30,000 nucleotides of DNA from Adiantum capillus-veneris. Its lineage: Eukaryota > Streptophyta > Polypodiopsida > Polypodiales > Pteridaceae. This document shows positions 11,141-21,229 of the stretch, in pieces. Under the pieces are notes generated by a model. That model saw nothing but the letters and a program-made list of their open reading frames with translations, did no database searches and was not told the DNA's origin. Both the position numbers and the translations under genes were made by a program. Positions within the stretch are counted from its first letter, which is position 1. Every line of letters starts with the position of its first letter. Location: the NCBI GenBank assembly GCA_014529385.2, contig CM043944.1:77544884-77574883 (forward strand), read 5' to 3'.

Positions 11141-12260
11141 TTAGAGGGAGTCTCCCTCTTCTGGAATGTCCAGCATGAACTTTGGATCAAACCTAAGAAA
11201 ATACCTTTTCAGCCTCCATCCATTGACTCTAGTCTTGTGAATTCTCCCATCTGCTTCCAACAGCTTATAGCTATCGTTGTAATAGCGCCTTTTGATAATG
11301 AATGGTCCTTCCCATCTGGGTTGAAATTTCTTGTCTTTCCTGGTGTCAAATCTGTCGTCGTACCTCAGCACTAACATACCCTTTTCCAAGCCCTTTTCTT
11401 TAAGCCCTTGATCGAAGGTGAGCCGGCGTCGTTCTGCCTGCGCTGCATAGTGATTGATTTCTTCTTCCCTATCTAGTTGGAGCCTCTCCAGATCCAGGAT
11501 GTGGTTTCGGATATTTACAATTGGGCGCTGTATCTGGCTAGCCAAGACTCGTAAGCTGGCTATCTGTACCTCAAGGGTAGAATTGCCTCCTTTCCGTAAA
11601 CTAGATGGAAAGGCATGAAACCTAATGATGTTCGGAACGTCGTTCGGTAGGCCCATAGAGCTGCCATGAGATGTTTATCCCAGTCTCCTGTGTGATTGTT
11701 CACCTGTTTTGTGATGATTTTGCAAATCATTCCGTTTACCTTTTCTACTAGGCCATTACACGATGGATAGTATGGTGTGAAATGTCTGTGTGTGATGCCT
11801 ACTTTTTCATCAGTTCTCCCACCAGATCGCCTCTGAAACCTGGTCCCCTATCTGATATTATCTCAAGAGGAGTGCCAAAACGGCAACATATGTGTTCTCT
11901 TGGGCTGTAATGCGGGTGGTGGATGTTGCTTCTGCCCATCGAGTCATGTAGTCTACACCCACTATAATGTACAGTTTACCTGATTGGGCCCTTGGTAAAT
12001 GACCGATTGCATCTATTTCCCATTTCTCAAATGGACAATATGAGATGATAGGAGTCTGTGGCTCATAGGTTAATGTGTGATCACTGGCCACTTGACAAGC
12101 CTTGCATGCTTTACACCAATGGTGTACATCCCTGTTTAGACTAGGCCAAGAGTGTACTGCCTGTAGAATCTTCCTACTGGTGATATCTAGAGAAAAATGA
12201 CCACCGCAGACACCATCATGGCAACTTGAAATTACCTATGTGATCGCATTGGAGGTTGGC
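11141..12260 (-). pseudogene. Element C integrase
   Basis: Integrase inserts the DNA copy into the host chromosome. Read on the - strand: an HHCC zinc finger (CHDGVCGGH, then HHWCKACKACQ, near 12225-12100); the core with first Asp in WEIDAIGHL and VGVDYMTRWAEA (ORF 12091-11858); the second Asp in IISDRGPGFRGD near 11830; the catalytic Glu in NGLVEKVNGM near 11740; and the C-terminal GPF module (FQPRWEGPFIIKRRYYNDSYKL) in the ORF 11656-11141. At least two frame changes and one stop (after GELMKK) separate these blocks. No chromodomain follows, which fits the Tat group rather than chromoviruses. Confidence 0.9.
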
Positions 12261-12460
12261 ACTCACCTAAGAATCTGATCCTTGCCCTTGCAATACAAGT
12301 GGTCGTTTACAAGGCGGTATCTGGTAGCCTTCCTTACCAGCCACTATTTTTGGCCTTTGGTGTACCCTTCCGGACATTCTCATGTATCTAGAAAGTTAAT
12401 GATATCAGGCATAGCATCACCACCTTGAAAGAGGGGTAGTTTCAGGCTCCTACGGGAACG
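12261..12460 (-). other. Linker between second RNase H and integrase of element C
   Basis: Spacer in the pol gene with no domain recognised. It holds frames broken by stops. Confidence 0.5.
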
Positions 12461-12855
12461 TCTTGTATTCTTTCTTTGGCTAGAGCATCTGCCTCCTAAT
12501 TTTCTGCTCTGGGGACATGAAATAGTTTCACTGCTTCAAACTTCCTTAGAAGATCCTTAACTTGGCGTAGTTGACCAAGTAAAACCTGATTTTTCCAAAC
12601 CCAAGTGCCGTTTATTTGCCTCATCAAAAGCAAAGCATCGTCAAACACATTTAGGCGTTGAATTCCTTGTGAAATACACTGTTCCAACCCAAGAATTAGA
12701 GCTGCATACTCTGCTTCGTTGTTGGAGTGGGAGTGTAATAACTGCCCGATGGAGAATACCCTTTCTTGTTGCTCATTGAAAATGACTATGCCAGTTGCAG
12801 ACTGGTCCACTGTTCTTTTGTATGCTCTGTCAAAGAATAGAGAGTGAGCTCTTTC
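12461..12855 (-). pseudogene. Element C second RNase H (archaeal-type)
   Basis: Residues 265-383 of the ORF that starts at 13647. The motifs are HSLFFDRA with the first Asp at residue 273, SNNEAEYAALILGL with the catalytic Glu at 313, and NVFDDALLLMRQINGTW with the third acid at 336/337. The last motif reads VPRAEN, then a TAG at 12496-12498, then EADALA in the same frame, so the final Asp lies just past a nonsense codon. An additional RNase H of this type after RT and RNase H is the signature of Tat-lineage plant gypsy elements. It would remove RNA from RNA/DNA hybrids during reverse transcription. Confidence 0.87.
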
Positions 12856-14220
12856 TATCTTAGGACTTTCTACCATTGGTGTTTCTTCTTTTGCTTCCGG
12901 ATTGACCTTAAGCTTCTTCTCATAGTGGCGATGAGTGAGTATTCCCACTAAACTAGCCCTGGTGGAGTTTTCCACTTGCATGGTGTAGTCGAACTCTTGT
13001 AATCTAACCAGCCATTTAGAGATCCTAGATGAGACATTCATGTGTCTCATTACATATGGAAAGACCTCCTCCATTGTCAGAATTACAAAGGGTCTAGGAA
13101 AAAGATAGGAGTGGAACTTTGTGGTAGCAAACATTAGTGCAAGAACCATGTGTTCTACTTCGGTAAATCCCTTTTCTGACGAGGTCATGACACGACTAGA
13201 GAAGTAAATAGGACGCATGAAAGAAGTTTGGGGGTCCTTTTGCATTAGTACGGCTCCGAGTGTATCACTTCCTACACTGGGGTTCACATAAAATGGCTCA
13301 TCCCACTTAGGGGGTGAAATGGTGGGAAGCTTAGCTAGGATTTGCTTCACCTCGGTAAATTGCTGCTCATTTTCTTCACTCCATGAGAAGACATCCCTCT
13401 GGGTGATTTGTTGTAGAGGGAGGACCACTTGAGATAGCAATTGAATGAACCTGCTTAAGTATCTTACCTTCTGAATGAAAGAAACCAACTGCTTAGCGGT
13501 GGTGGGTGATGACAAAGATACCAGAGCTTGAATCTTGCTAGGATCATCCTCAATCCCTTTTGCTGAAATTACATGGCCAAGGAGAGTGACCTTGCTTTCA
13601 CCAATGTGACACTTATCCACGTTGAGCTGGCTACCCAAGGTTTGCAACCTGGTTAAGCCATCATAGACTTTGCTTAAATGGAGGGCTCGTGAACTATAGA
13701 TGCAAAAATCATCTATGAAAACCTGTATTGACGTTCCATAGTAGGGTTGGAAAACAAGTCACATAGCACTGAAATGTGGCTGGAGCGTTAGTGAGGCCAA
13801 AAGGCATCACTCTATAAGCAAAGCATCTCCGAGGTGGGATGAAGGTTGTCTTCTTCTGGTCTTCTTCCGCAATGCTAATCTAGAAGTATCTTGAGTAGCC
13901 ATCGCACACTGTGTATCGCTCGTGACCCGCCACTTCATTGAGAATTTCATCCTGGAATGGGAGGGGAAAGTGATCCCTCTTCGTGGCTGCATTGAGAGGT
14001 TTATAGTCCACACAGACTCTCCACTTTCCATTCTTCTTTGGTGTGACTACTACTGGGGAGAGACCCATTCTGAGTCTTCGACAGGGTAGATGAAACCTGC
14101 CTGTAGCAAACTCCTCCCTTCTTTGAGTAGTGCCTCTTGTTGGATTACTCCAAATCTTCTAAGCCTTTGCACCACGGGTTCATTGCCTTCCTTGAGTTTT
14201 ATGTGGTGTTGTACTATTGT
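12856..14220 (-). pseudogene. Element C reverse transcriptase and degenerate first RNase H
   Basis: RT begins in the frame 14068-13880 (LSPVVVTPKKNGKWRVCVDYKPLN), is cut by a stop after DGYSRYF, and continues through VMPFGLTNAPATF to the catalytic motif FIDDF at 13708-13719, where the usual form is Y/F-x-D-D. The thumb and first RNase H are in the ORF 13647-12496. In RNase H the first catalytic Asp position reads YVNPS and the TDH position reads LTMEEV, so two catalytic acids are missing although the fold-level pattern (FSWSEENEQQF, YFSSRVMTSSEKGFTEVEHMVLALMFA) is kept. Loss of the original active site beside a second RNase H is known for this lineage. RT needs frame changes near 13880 and 13740. 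Confidence 0.9.
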
Positions 14221-14223
14221 GAT

Positions 14224-15002
14224 TCATGTGATCTTATCATAGCCATAAATGAACAGTGTAGTGAAATTACCCAGCATGGAGACATATTCCTTCCTTTCTT
14301 CATCGGTTAACTCATTTGAGAGCATCCTTTGTAATTTACCTGCATCCTCTAAGGATTGCATACCTGATGGTTCCTCTTGGTTTGTCGGGGGTGTTTCATA
14401 TTGTGTCAATCTTTTTGGGTCTTTAAGAACGACCCCCATCATTTCAATGCTACTGTCACTCCCATCAATGGTGGTTGTCTCTTCTCCTGAGGTAGACAAA
14501 TAGTCGCTGGTGGACTCATCATGTGAAGCCTCCAAGATCATGTTTGGTTGCTTCCCAGTTCTCATGTCGTAGAATATGAACTTCCCTTTAGCGTCCTTCA
14601 TCTGAATCATTCCGATGCTCCAGTCTTGCTTAGCTTCCATAGCCATGAGCCAGGGTCTCCCAAGAATGATAGGGTAGCCCTCCCTTTGTGTGGCATGACA
14701 AAGATGTCTACCTCCACTTCTGTATTGAATGCTTTTACTTTGACCGCATTCACAATGCCTACGCATTTCACTCTTACATTATTTGCCATTTTGGCTCGAC
14801 AGGGTGCCGGCCTACTCACCTCTAGACCTAGATGGTGTATCATTTTTTCTCGCGGTCCGCATATTTTCACACCACCATCTATGTAGACATTTGAGATTTG
14901 TTGCCCCTTGATGTGGGCATCCATAGTTGGTAGGATGTCGTCGAGATCCCTTACAGAGATAGCCCCAGCTATCCTTGGTCTTGATTTCCTGGTACTCACC
15001 AT
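14224..15002 (-). pseudogene. Element C aspartic protease and linker to RT
   Basis: Protease cuts the Gag-Pol precursor. On the - strand the frame from 15002 holds ISNVYIDGGVKICG, where the catalytic triplet reads D-G-G in place of the common D-T/S-G, followed by the LEVSRPAPCRAKMANNVRVKCVG region. A frame change near 14690 leads into YPIILGRPWLMAME, the typical ILGRPWL end of gypsy proteases, in the ORF 14766-14224. An acidic linker follows (DESTSDYLSTSGEETT). The frame ends at TGA after YGYDKIT, and RT-like coding resumes beyond the stop. Confidence 0.82.
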
Positions 15003-15008
15003 TTTTGT

Positions 15009-15344
15009 TCATTGCCTCTTCATTCTTGGTGCAAGGTGGAGTAATTGGGGCCAAGTTATCTTCGGGCCCTGCATCAACACATCCTGAACTAAGTCATAGG
15101 GTTTAGCATACTCACCTAGTGAGAAATCCACGATGTCTATCTTCCGTCGCGGTTTAGCTGCTTGCTTGCTAGATTCGGCCTTCCCTTTCATTTTCTCTTC
15201 TCTTTGAGAGGCTTCCTCGCGCCTGGCACACTTCACTCCCATAGCATCCACTTCTTCTACTTTTGCTTTCCCTTTGTACTTCTCTTGAACTGATTCTTCT
15301 ACCTTTGCCTTCGCTTTAGCCTCCAAGCTAATAACACTCACCAC
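15009..15344 (-). pseudogene. Element C gag-pol connecting region, Lys-rich
   Basis: A 111-codon frame rich in Lys, Glu and Ala (KAKAKVEESVQEKYKGKAK), followed by YDLVQDVLMQGPKITWPQLL. That last block resembles the conserved segment just before protease in Tat- and Athila-type elements. It lies between the gag zinc knuckle and the protease, in the right order. It is not a separate gene. Confidence 0.65.
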
Positions 15345-16327
15345 TTGGTTTATAGCAGGTGGTGGGGGTAGTGGTGGAATGAGAGGTTGTGGTGGTGGTT
15401 GTTGTTGTACATGTGGTCAAAGGATCTGGACCGATGGAATCGGCCCTGGTTGCCTGGGTGGTGGTGGTCTTGCCCTTGGCGGAGAGATATGATTCTGTCT
15501 CCCCCCTCTATTGAAATTCTGCCTCCTTGGATGTGGGAAGTAGTACATACCATGGCCGTCTTCGCCGCAATTGTAGCAGTGGTACTCTTGGTTTTGCCTT
15601 CATTGTCCTCTTACTTGTTCTGGATTTCTGACAAGTGCATTCCCTTGCTGCACCAGATGCACGGATAAACTCTCTATTTGGGTAGTGATGCGACTCAACA
15701 GGTCTTGCTGCTCCTCTGATGCCTCTTGTGGTTGGGCTCTATGAATGGCTGTTGCAGTCACTGGGGTTGGTCGGACCAAGCTTATTTCCTCTGACTCGTT
15801 TACTCTTGCTTGTATGCACAGCTTCTTGTCTTTAAAGCGGGCTACTTCTACTGCCAACTCATAGGTTGCGGGAAACCTTCCCTTCACCTTCTCTCTAAGC
15901 GGCGACCACAGGCCAGCAATGAAACGGTCCTTCTTTAGGAAATTAGGCGCTCCTTTGTCTTCCTCCAGTGAGGCAAACCATCTCTCCCATAAGTCCACAA
16001 ACTTGGACTCGTAGGTGGCATACTCTAGCAGACCTCCCTGCTTCAATTCCGTCAGTAGCTGCCATAGCTTCTCCGAGGTTGTGCCTCCACCAAACCTCTT
16101 TACAAAGGCAGCCCGTAACACATCCATGCATTCTTGGTAGCCTGGGGCAATGCATTGTACCAGGACTTGGCCTCTACTTTCATCAGTAGAGAAAAAATTA
16201 GAAGCCGTGAGGCGTCGTCATCCTTGTTGGAAACCACACAAGCGATGTCGAAATCATCTAGAAAGTCGATGTGGTGAGATCTTCTCCCTTCTTTCCACTG
16301 GAACGTGGGGAAAGAAACACTTGCCAT
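15345..16327 (-). pseudogene. Element C gag
   Basis: Retrotransposon capsid protein. The start ATG is at 16327 (MASVSFPTF); the first 60 or so codons lead to AKSWYNALP, then a frame change near 16125 enters the ORF 16127-15600 with LRAAFVKRFGG, LTELKQGG, LLEYATYESKFVDLWERW and FIAGLWSPLREKV, the standard gag pattern of plant gypsy elements. After a TGA at 15600 the same frame continues into a zinc knuckle, CYNCGEDGHGMYYF (15538-15578), in which the last Cys of the C-C-H-C pattern is Phe. A His/Asn-rich tail follows. Confidence 0.88.
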
Positions 16328-16672
16328 GGTAGTGACTTAGGAAATTACAAACTTTTTTTTTTCTTTTATATTATACTAACAACAGTAGCAGCTCATGACG
16401 GCTTTTTACAGATTTGGGTGGATAGATTAAAACAAGATAAAGATAGAAACATTGAAGGAATGGTGGTAATCCAATATGGGGAGAATGATAGGGTTTGGGA
16501 AATTAAGGATTTATCCTAGCACCGCCGCACCGAATAGGTACACGATCTTCTGTTGGTAGAACATTTTCCTATCTACATAGATATTCACATGCATATGCTA
16601 AAGGAATCTAAACGGGAATGCTGTCGGCCCGTTTTTCATCATGCACAGAGGGTGGAGTACTTACTTATACTC
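16328..16672 (-). other. Spacer between the extra ORF and gag of element C
   Basis: No continuing frame was found. It includes an AT-rich stretch and a run of A on the - strand (near 16350). It may hold the gag leader. Confidence 0.5.
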
Positions 16673-17619
16673 TTACCGTGCCAGTGTTGATGAGTCGGCA
16701 CATCCACAGGAGGTCCTCGCCTTTCATGGATTTCCTTCGTCGCTCAGCACGTACGGGGTGATAGCGACGCGTCTGACCACTCCCAGCCTTTTGGCTAGCA
16801 GCAACTGCGGATAATTACAGTAGTCGGCATGTTTCATGAATTCCACTCCATTCAACTACAACTCGTCTCCAGCCCACTGAGTTTCACCCGTGGTGGAGAG
16901 CTTCTTCAGGATAAGTTGTACAGGGAGAGGAGGAAGACCCTCTACCCGTCTTCCAAAACAGTGAGATCAGTAACCGAACCACTCTTCCTTAGGGCATGGG
17001 AACCTTCTTACCACTTCTGTTTTAGGATTGTTGAAGTGGAATGGCAGCACTCGCATGCGTCGTGCAAATCGGTAGGCGACCTTCCGCCGCTTAGCTTCGG
17101 ATGACTTCCTCTTTGGCAAGCTGGGTATGACCCGACTCTCTGAGCTTAAGACTCTTGCTTGGCCAGATGCTTCTCCCTTTGGGGTCATGTGTTTCCAGAC
17201 TGGCTTAACCTTTCCTTACCTTTGGCTCGAGCAGCCCCTTTAGGCCATTTTGGAGTAAAGGTTATAACTTTGATTGCAGTTTCCTTAGGGAAGAGAGGCC
17301 TTACCATTTTCTTTCCTCCTTTGATGTGGATGACTTCTTCGCGGTGAATGTCAATGTAGACGATTTCATCCCCTTCGCTACCTTCGTTGCTGGCACTCAT
17401 TGACACTCTGTTTTGGTTGACAATAGTGATAGCACTTCGTAGACCTCCCACCTGATGCTCTCAATTGTGGTTAGAACGAGCAACACGAGATGGGGAGCTT
17501 ACCTCTTGAATATTGACACTACATCCTGGCAATAGTACTTCAATAAAGGCGGCTAGTGCCTCCTTAGTCTCCTACTCTTCCGTCCTCCAGTTACAAAATT
17601 CCTTCATCCATTCGTCCAT
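16673..17619 (-). pseudogene. Extra ORF upstream of gag in element C (Ogre/Tat-like position)
   Basis: An ATG at 17617-17619, about 75 bases from the 5' LTR, opens a frame that continues with two in-frame stops (after NWRTEE and after ARSNHN) to about 17190. It then shifts frame once near MTPKGEASG, and runs on with three more stops to a TAA at 16673, roughly 315 codons in all. Content is coding-like: a mixed N-terminal part, an acidic block (SASNEGSEGDEIVYI), then a strongly basic block (KRKSSEAKRRKVAYRFARRMR). I do not recognise the protein. Its position before gag matches the ORF1 known from Ogre elements, whose function is unknown. It could instead be a diverged N-terminal gag extension. 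Confidence 0.6.
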
Positions 17620-17674
17620 GATTGATGAGGTGCGTTGCTTTCAGCATTGTAAACTAAAGGTTTCTTAGAAGCCC

Positions 17675-17692
17675 TCCTCAGTGCGGGCACCA
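17675..17692 (-). promoter_or_regulatory. Element C primer-binding site
   Basis: On the - strand the 5' LTR end CCGTCA is followed, after two T, by TGGTGCCCGCACTGAGG. A TGG start two bases after the LTR is the expected position and form. The matching tRNA could not be assigned from memory. Confidence 0.6.
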
Positions 17693-17694
17693 AA

Positions 17695-17846
17695 TGACGG
17701 GAGCAAAGCAATACCCGGACCCCGACGGCCTCTAAAATGCCGGGAGCCGATGTACGCCTGGAGCCGGTCACGATAAAGCGAACAGGACCACTTAGCTTCG
17801 ATCGGCTAGGACGTAGACAACGGTGATGTGAACACCGCAAACTTAT

Positions 17847-17883
<37 letters not shown>

Positions 17884-18719
17884 ACAAATGATGAAAACCC
17901 TCGGGGGTGTGAGGGAGAATTATTTCTTTCCGTATTTACAATGACCTTCCTTCCGGCGCGGTGACACACCGTGGTGATAGAGAGATAGGGAGAAGAGATG
18001 GTGAGTCTACTTGGTGCGTTCTCTAAAGACGACTCGATGATATGGAACTTGCAACAAAGAATGTGATATGTGTGTGTGCATCGACCATTGGAGTCGAGAG
18101 GTTGACGTAGCTCCCTTCACATGGTGCAATTCCCAAAGCAAACCATCACACAAGTCCCCTCCCCATGATGCCAATAGTGTCAATTCCTCCCACTGAAACT
18201 CTACCAAGTGCTGACCTCTCATGAACTACCCCCCCCCCCCCCGATAGTGACCTCTCAGTGCCCTTTTATAGGTGTTGGCTGCTTTAGATTACAGTAATCT
18301 CGCTTGATTAGGGTAAGCTAATCGGGGAGACAAAGCAAGGTGGTGGGCCCAGTGTGGTTGACCCTTGCTTTGTCTTGGGAGTTATTAAAAATGAAAACCT
18401 CTAGGTGGGCCTTTGTGACCATCACCTAGAGAGAGGGAAATTTACAAGTTGGGATCTTTTTACAAGACTTGAGTGAAAACTAAAAAATGATGATGATAAT
18501 GACCTATGGTTTACTAAAAATGGTTGCGAGATGCCTGTGCATGGCAGCTTTGCCGGGGCGTCGGTGTAGTGCGTACATCTTTTTGGGGTCGGCCGGGACA
18601 TGCTTTTGGCGCCTTTTTTCTTTTTGTTGTCGGTGTCGCGTGATCCAGGTCTTCCTACTTTATTGATGTCGTCGTAATCGTTAAATCCTCCTTTTTTGTA
18701 TTTTTTATGTGTGTGCCTT

Positions 18720-18764
<45 letters not shown>

Positions 18765-20030
18765 ATGGGTGCGTGTGTGAATGTGTATATGTATAGGTGT
18801 GTGCGCGAGTGTGCGTGGGAACGGGAGGGTATATGTATATAATATATATATTTATTTTTATTTTTATTTTTTTTTCGCTTTCTGTTGGTGACGTAGAGGC
18901 GGAGGAAGGGGGGGGATGGTGAATGAGAGAGGGGTGCGTGCGTGTGCTAGGGGGTGTGTGTGTATGTGTGTGTGTGTGTGTGCGTGCATGTGTGTGTGTG
19001 TGTGTGTAAGCGGGTGTGTGTGTGTGTTCTTGCGCCTGCGCTGGCTGCGGAGAGAGAGCGCGACAGAGAGCGGGGCCACCTACTGTGCACAGCGCGAGGG
19101 AGAGAGGGAGAGGGTGTGGAGAGGGGGGTGAGAGGATAGGGGGGGGTTAGTGTGGTGTGGTGTACGTTCATAGCGCCCGCGAGGGCAAGGGTAAAAGACG
19201 GCCAACAGGGGTGGGGCCGCCTACTGCTGTGAGCACGCCGAAAATCGAGGGGGGGGTGAGATTGGTCAACGGGAGAGTGTGAGAGAGAGAGAGGTTTTAG
19301 GTCTTAGAGATGGTTCCCACCAAGGAAAAGAGGGGAAGATAGGGGGTGTGAGGGTTGTGAGGGGGGGTGAGAGGATAGGGGTGGGAGAGAGAAAATATAG
19401 AGAGAGAGAGGGAGAGAGTGGATAGAGAGAGAGAGACAGAGGGAATCCTCTAAGGCCTGCGGAACCGCTTCCAAGAGAGAGAGAGAGATAGATGATAGGG
19501 GAGAGAGGTGTGAGACCAGTGGTCCGCCAGGAAGAAAACAAAGGGGGGCGGTGGGGGGGGGGGGGGGTATAAGGCCAGTGGAATGTGGACGAGGGGGAAA
19601 ATGGGGATAGACGGCCGACTGGAGGGTGTGGACGAGCAGAGGGAGAGAGAGAGAAAGAATATTTGAAAGAAAGAGAGGGAGAATATACAATATCTGTGGC
19701 GGCCCGCTAGAGGGTGTGACAGAGGCACCAGTGTCTTATGTGCCCATCGGGCCAGGTGATGCAGTGGTAGAGTAGGAGAGAGAGAGAATATTGGTGGAGC
19801 CGAGCAGTAGGAGAGAGAGTGAGTCCGTCTTCTGGGGATAATGGAGGGGTGTGGCCAAACTGGCGGCGCCCCGCTATTGGTTAAGCTTAGAGGGGGGTGG
19901 TGAATGGTAAAGAGCTTCTTTTTTGTTTTTGTTTTTGTTTTTGTTTTTGTTTTTGTTTCTTCTTTGGTAATATGGCCTTCCTTCCTTAGGGTGTGGTTCT
20001 CGCGGTCGTGGTTTCGAAAATCGGCCGTCA
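17695..20030 (-). repeat. Element C 5' LTR
   Basis: Pairs with 8761-11073. The outer end on the + strand side is CCGTCA at 20030, directly followed by ACAG and copia gag. It carries (GT)n at about 18723-18760, poly-G runs, AG tracts and a TTTTTG run at about 19920-19958. The ORF-like frame that starts at 19993 joins LTR and gag by accident. Confidence 0.93.
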
Positions 20031-20840
20031 ACAGGATCAGCTTAGATGGGATGGAAAGGATGGCCAAGCATATGCTTTGATTGCTCTTTACGTGAAGCGG
20101 CATATTGTTCCGCACATTCGGTCTTGCACTTCATCCAAGCAAGTTTGGGATGTACTTGATTCTTTGTATGCCGGGCGCAATGAAGCCCGCGTGGCTTACT
20201 TGAGGAAATGCATATGGCTGAAGGTGAGTCCATTGATGTGTATGTTACAAAGATTAAGAATTTGAAAGAGCAATTGGCAAACATAGATGAGATTATCTCA
20301 AACAATTCTCTCATCTCCACTTTGCTTAAAGGGTTGCCAGATTCTTTTCAAAGCTTTGCTACTATTCTTCGTTTGGTTGCAAAAGGAAATCCCAACATGT
20401 ATACTTTTGATGAGGTTGTGTCACTTCTCTTACAAGAAGAGCAATTTAGAATGAATAGAAGTGGTTTGATTGAAGGGAACTCAAGCACCTGCTATCTCTC
20501 AAAGAGGTAAAAGCAAGTCCGGACCAGCTTTGGGCACATCAAAACCAAAGCCCCAAACTCCCTCTTCCACTAATTCTTCTAGTGATGGTGATTTACAAAA
20601 AAAGAAGAGATACAAGTATTGTCGAAAGTTGGGACATACCATTGAGGAATGTAGAAAGCTTGCAAAGCGTAATGATAAGAAGAAGAAATCAGGCATGTCT
20701 ATCATTGAGAGCACGAGTAATGCAAAGGATGATGAAGTTAATCTTGCTCAAGATATTTGGGCTTGTGTTGCTACATATACATATGATTCTTCATTACATT
20801 CTACATGTATGATAGTGAGTGAGGCTAATCTTGATTGGTA
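20031..20840 (+). pseudogene. Element B gag, 3' part
   Basis: Continues the gag frame interrupted at 8760: the codons for P-T-Q join D-Q-L-R-W once element C and one ACAG are discounted. Visible copia gag blocks are AYALIALYVKRHIVPHI, LYAGRNEARVAYLRK, ESIDVYVTKIKNLKEQL, LLKGLPDSFQSF and FDEVVSLLLQEE. Frame changes occur near 20205 and 20485. The zinc knuckle reads YKYCRKLGHTIEEC, with Tyr (TAC at 20611) where the first Cys should be. Confidence 0.9.
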
Positions 20841-21229
20841 CTTTGATAGTGGTGCTTCCAAGCACATAACATCATGTAAGAAGTTTTTTGTGTCCTTGCA
20901 AGATGCACCAAAGGGGGGGCATGTTGTTTGCGCAAATAGTGACTCGTACCCTATCATTGGAGTTGGGAACATAAAGCTTACGTGCTACAAATGGGGGTGT
21001 TGTGACTTTCAAGAATGTCTTGTATGTGCCAGGCATAAAGAAGAACTTGCTTTCGTTTCCTACCATTGCCTCTTCGGGTCTTCATGTACATTTTGTGGAT
21101 GTTAAATGTATGGTTCATGACTTCAGCAATGGTGATGTTATTGTTATGTCTGGGACGTTATGCAATGGCTTGTATCGCATGGATACTTATGAGAGACATG
21201 CATCAGATGCCTTGCTTGTTCGTACTCCT
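20841..21229 (+). pseudogene. Element B protease and protease-integrase linker
   Basis: The aspartic protease motif WYFDSGASKHIT is intact, with catalytic Asp at 20844-20846. A frame change near 20995 leads into FKNVLYVPGIKKNLLS and the Gly-rich VMSGTLCNGLYRMD region that precedes integrase in copia polyproteins. Confidence 0.88.

Larger units (their letters stand above)
8761..20030 (-). mobile_element. Element C: Tat-like Ty3/gypsy LTR retrotransposon with two RNase H domains, defective
   Basis: The innermost and latest insertion, in reverse orientation within element B gag. Long LTRs (8761-11073 and 17695-20030, 2313 and 2336 bases) have the perfect terminal pair TGACGG / CCGTCA in the right copy; the left copy reads TGATGG at its outer end. 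ACAG flanks both sides. Internal order on the - strand is primer site, an extra ORF, gag, protease, RT, RNase H, archaeal-type RNase H, integrase, polypurine tract. Double RNase H plus an ORF upstream of gag are features of the Tat/Ogre lineage. No domain block is missing, but each is broken by stops or frameshifts, so the copy cannot be autonomous. Confidence 0.92.

Noticed and set aside
19993-20265. ORF starting inside the element C LTR and reading into gag
   Set aside because: An accidental join: the first dozen codons are LTR sequence, the rest is element B gag already listed.
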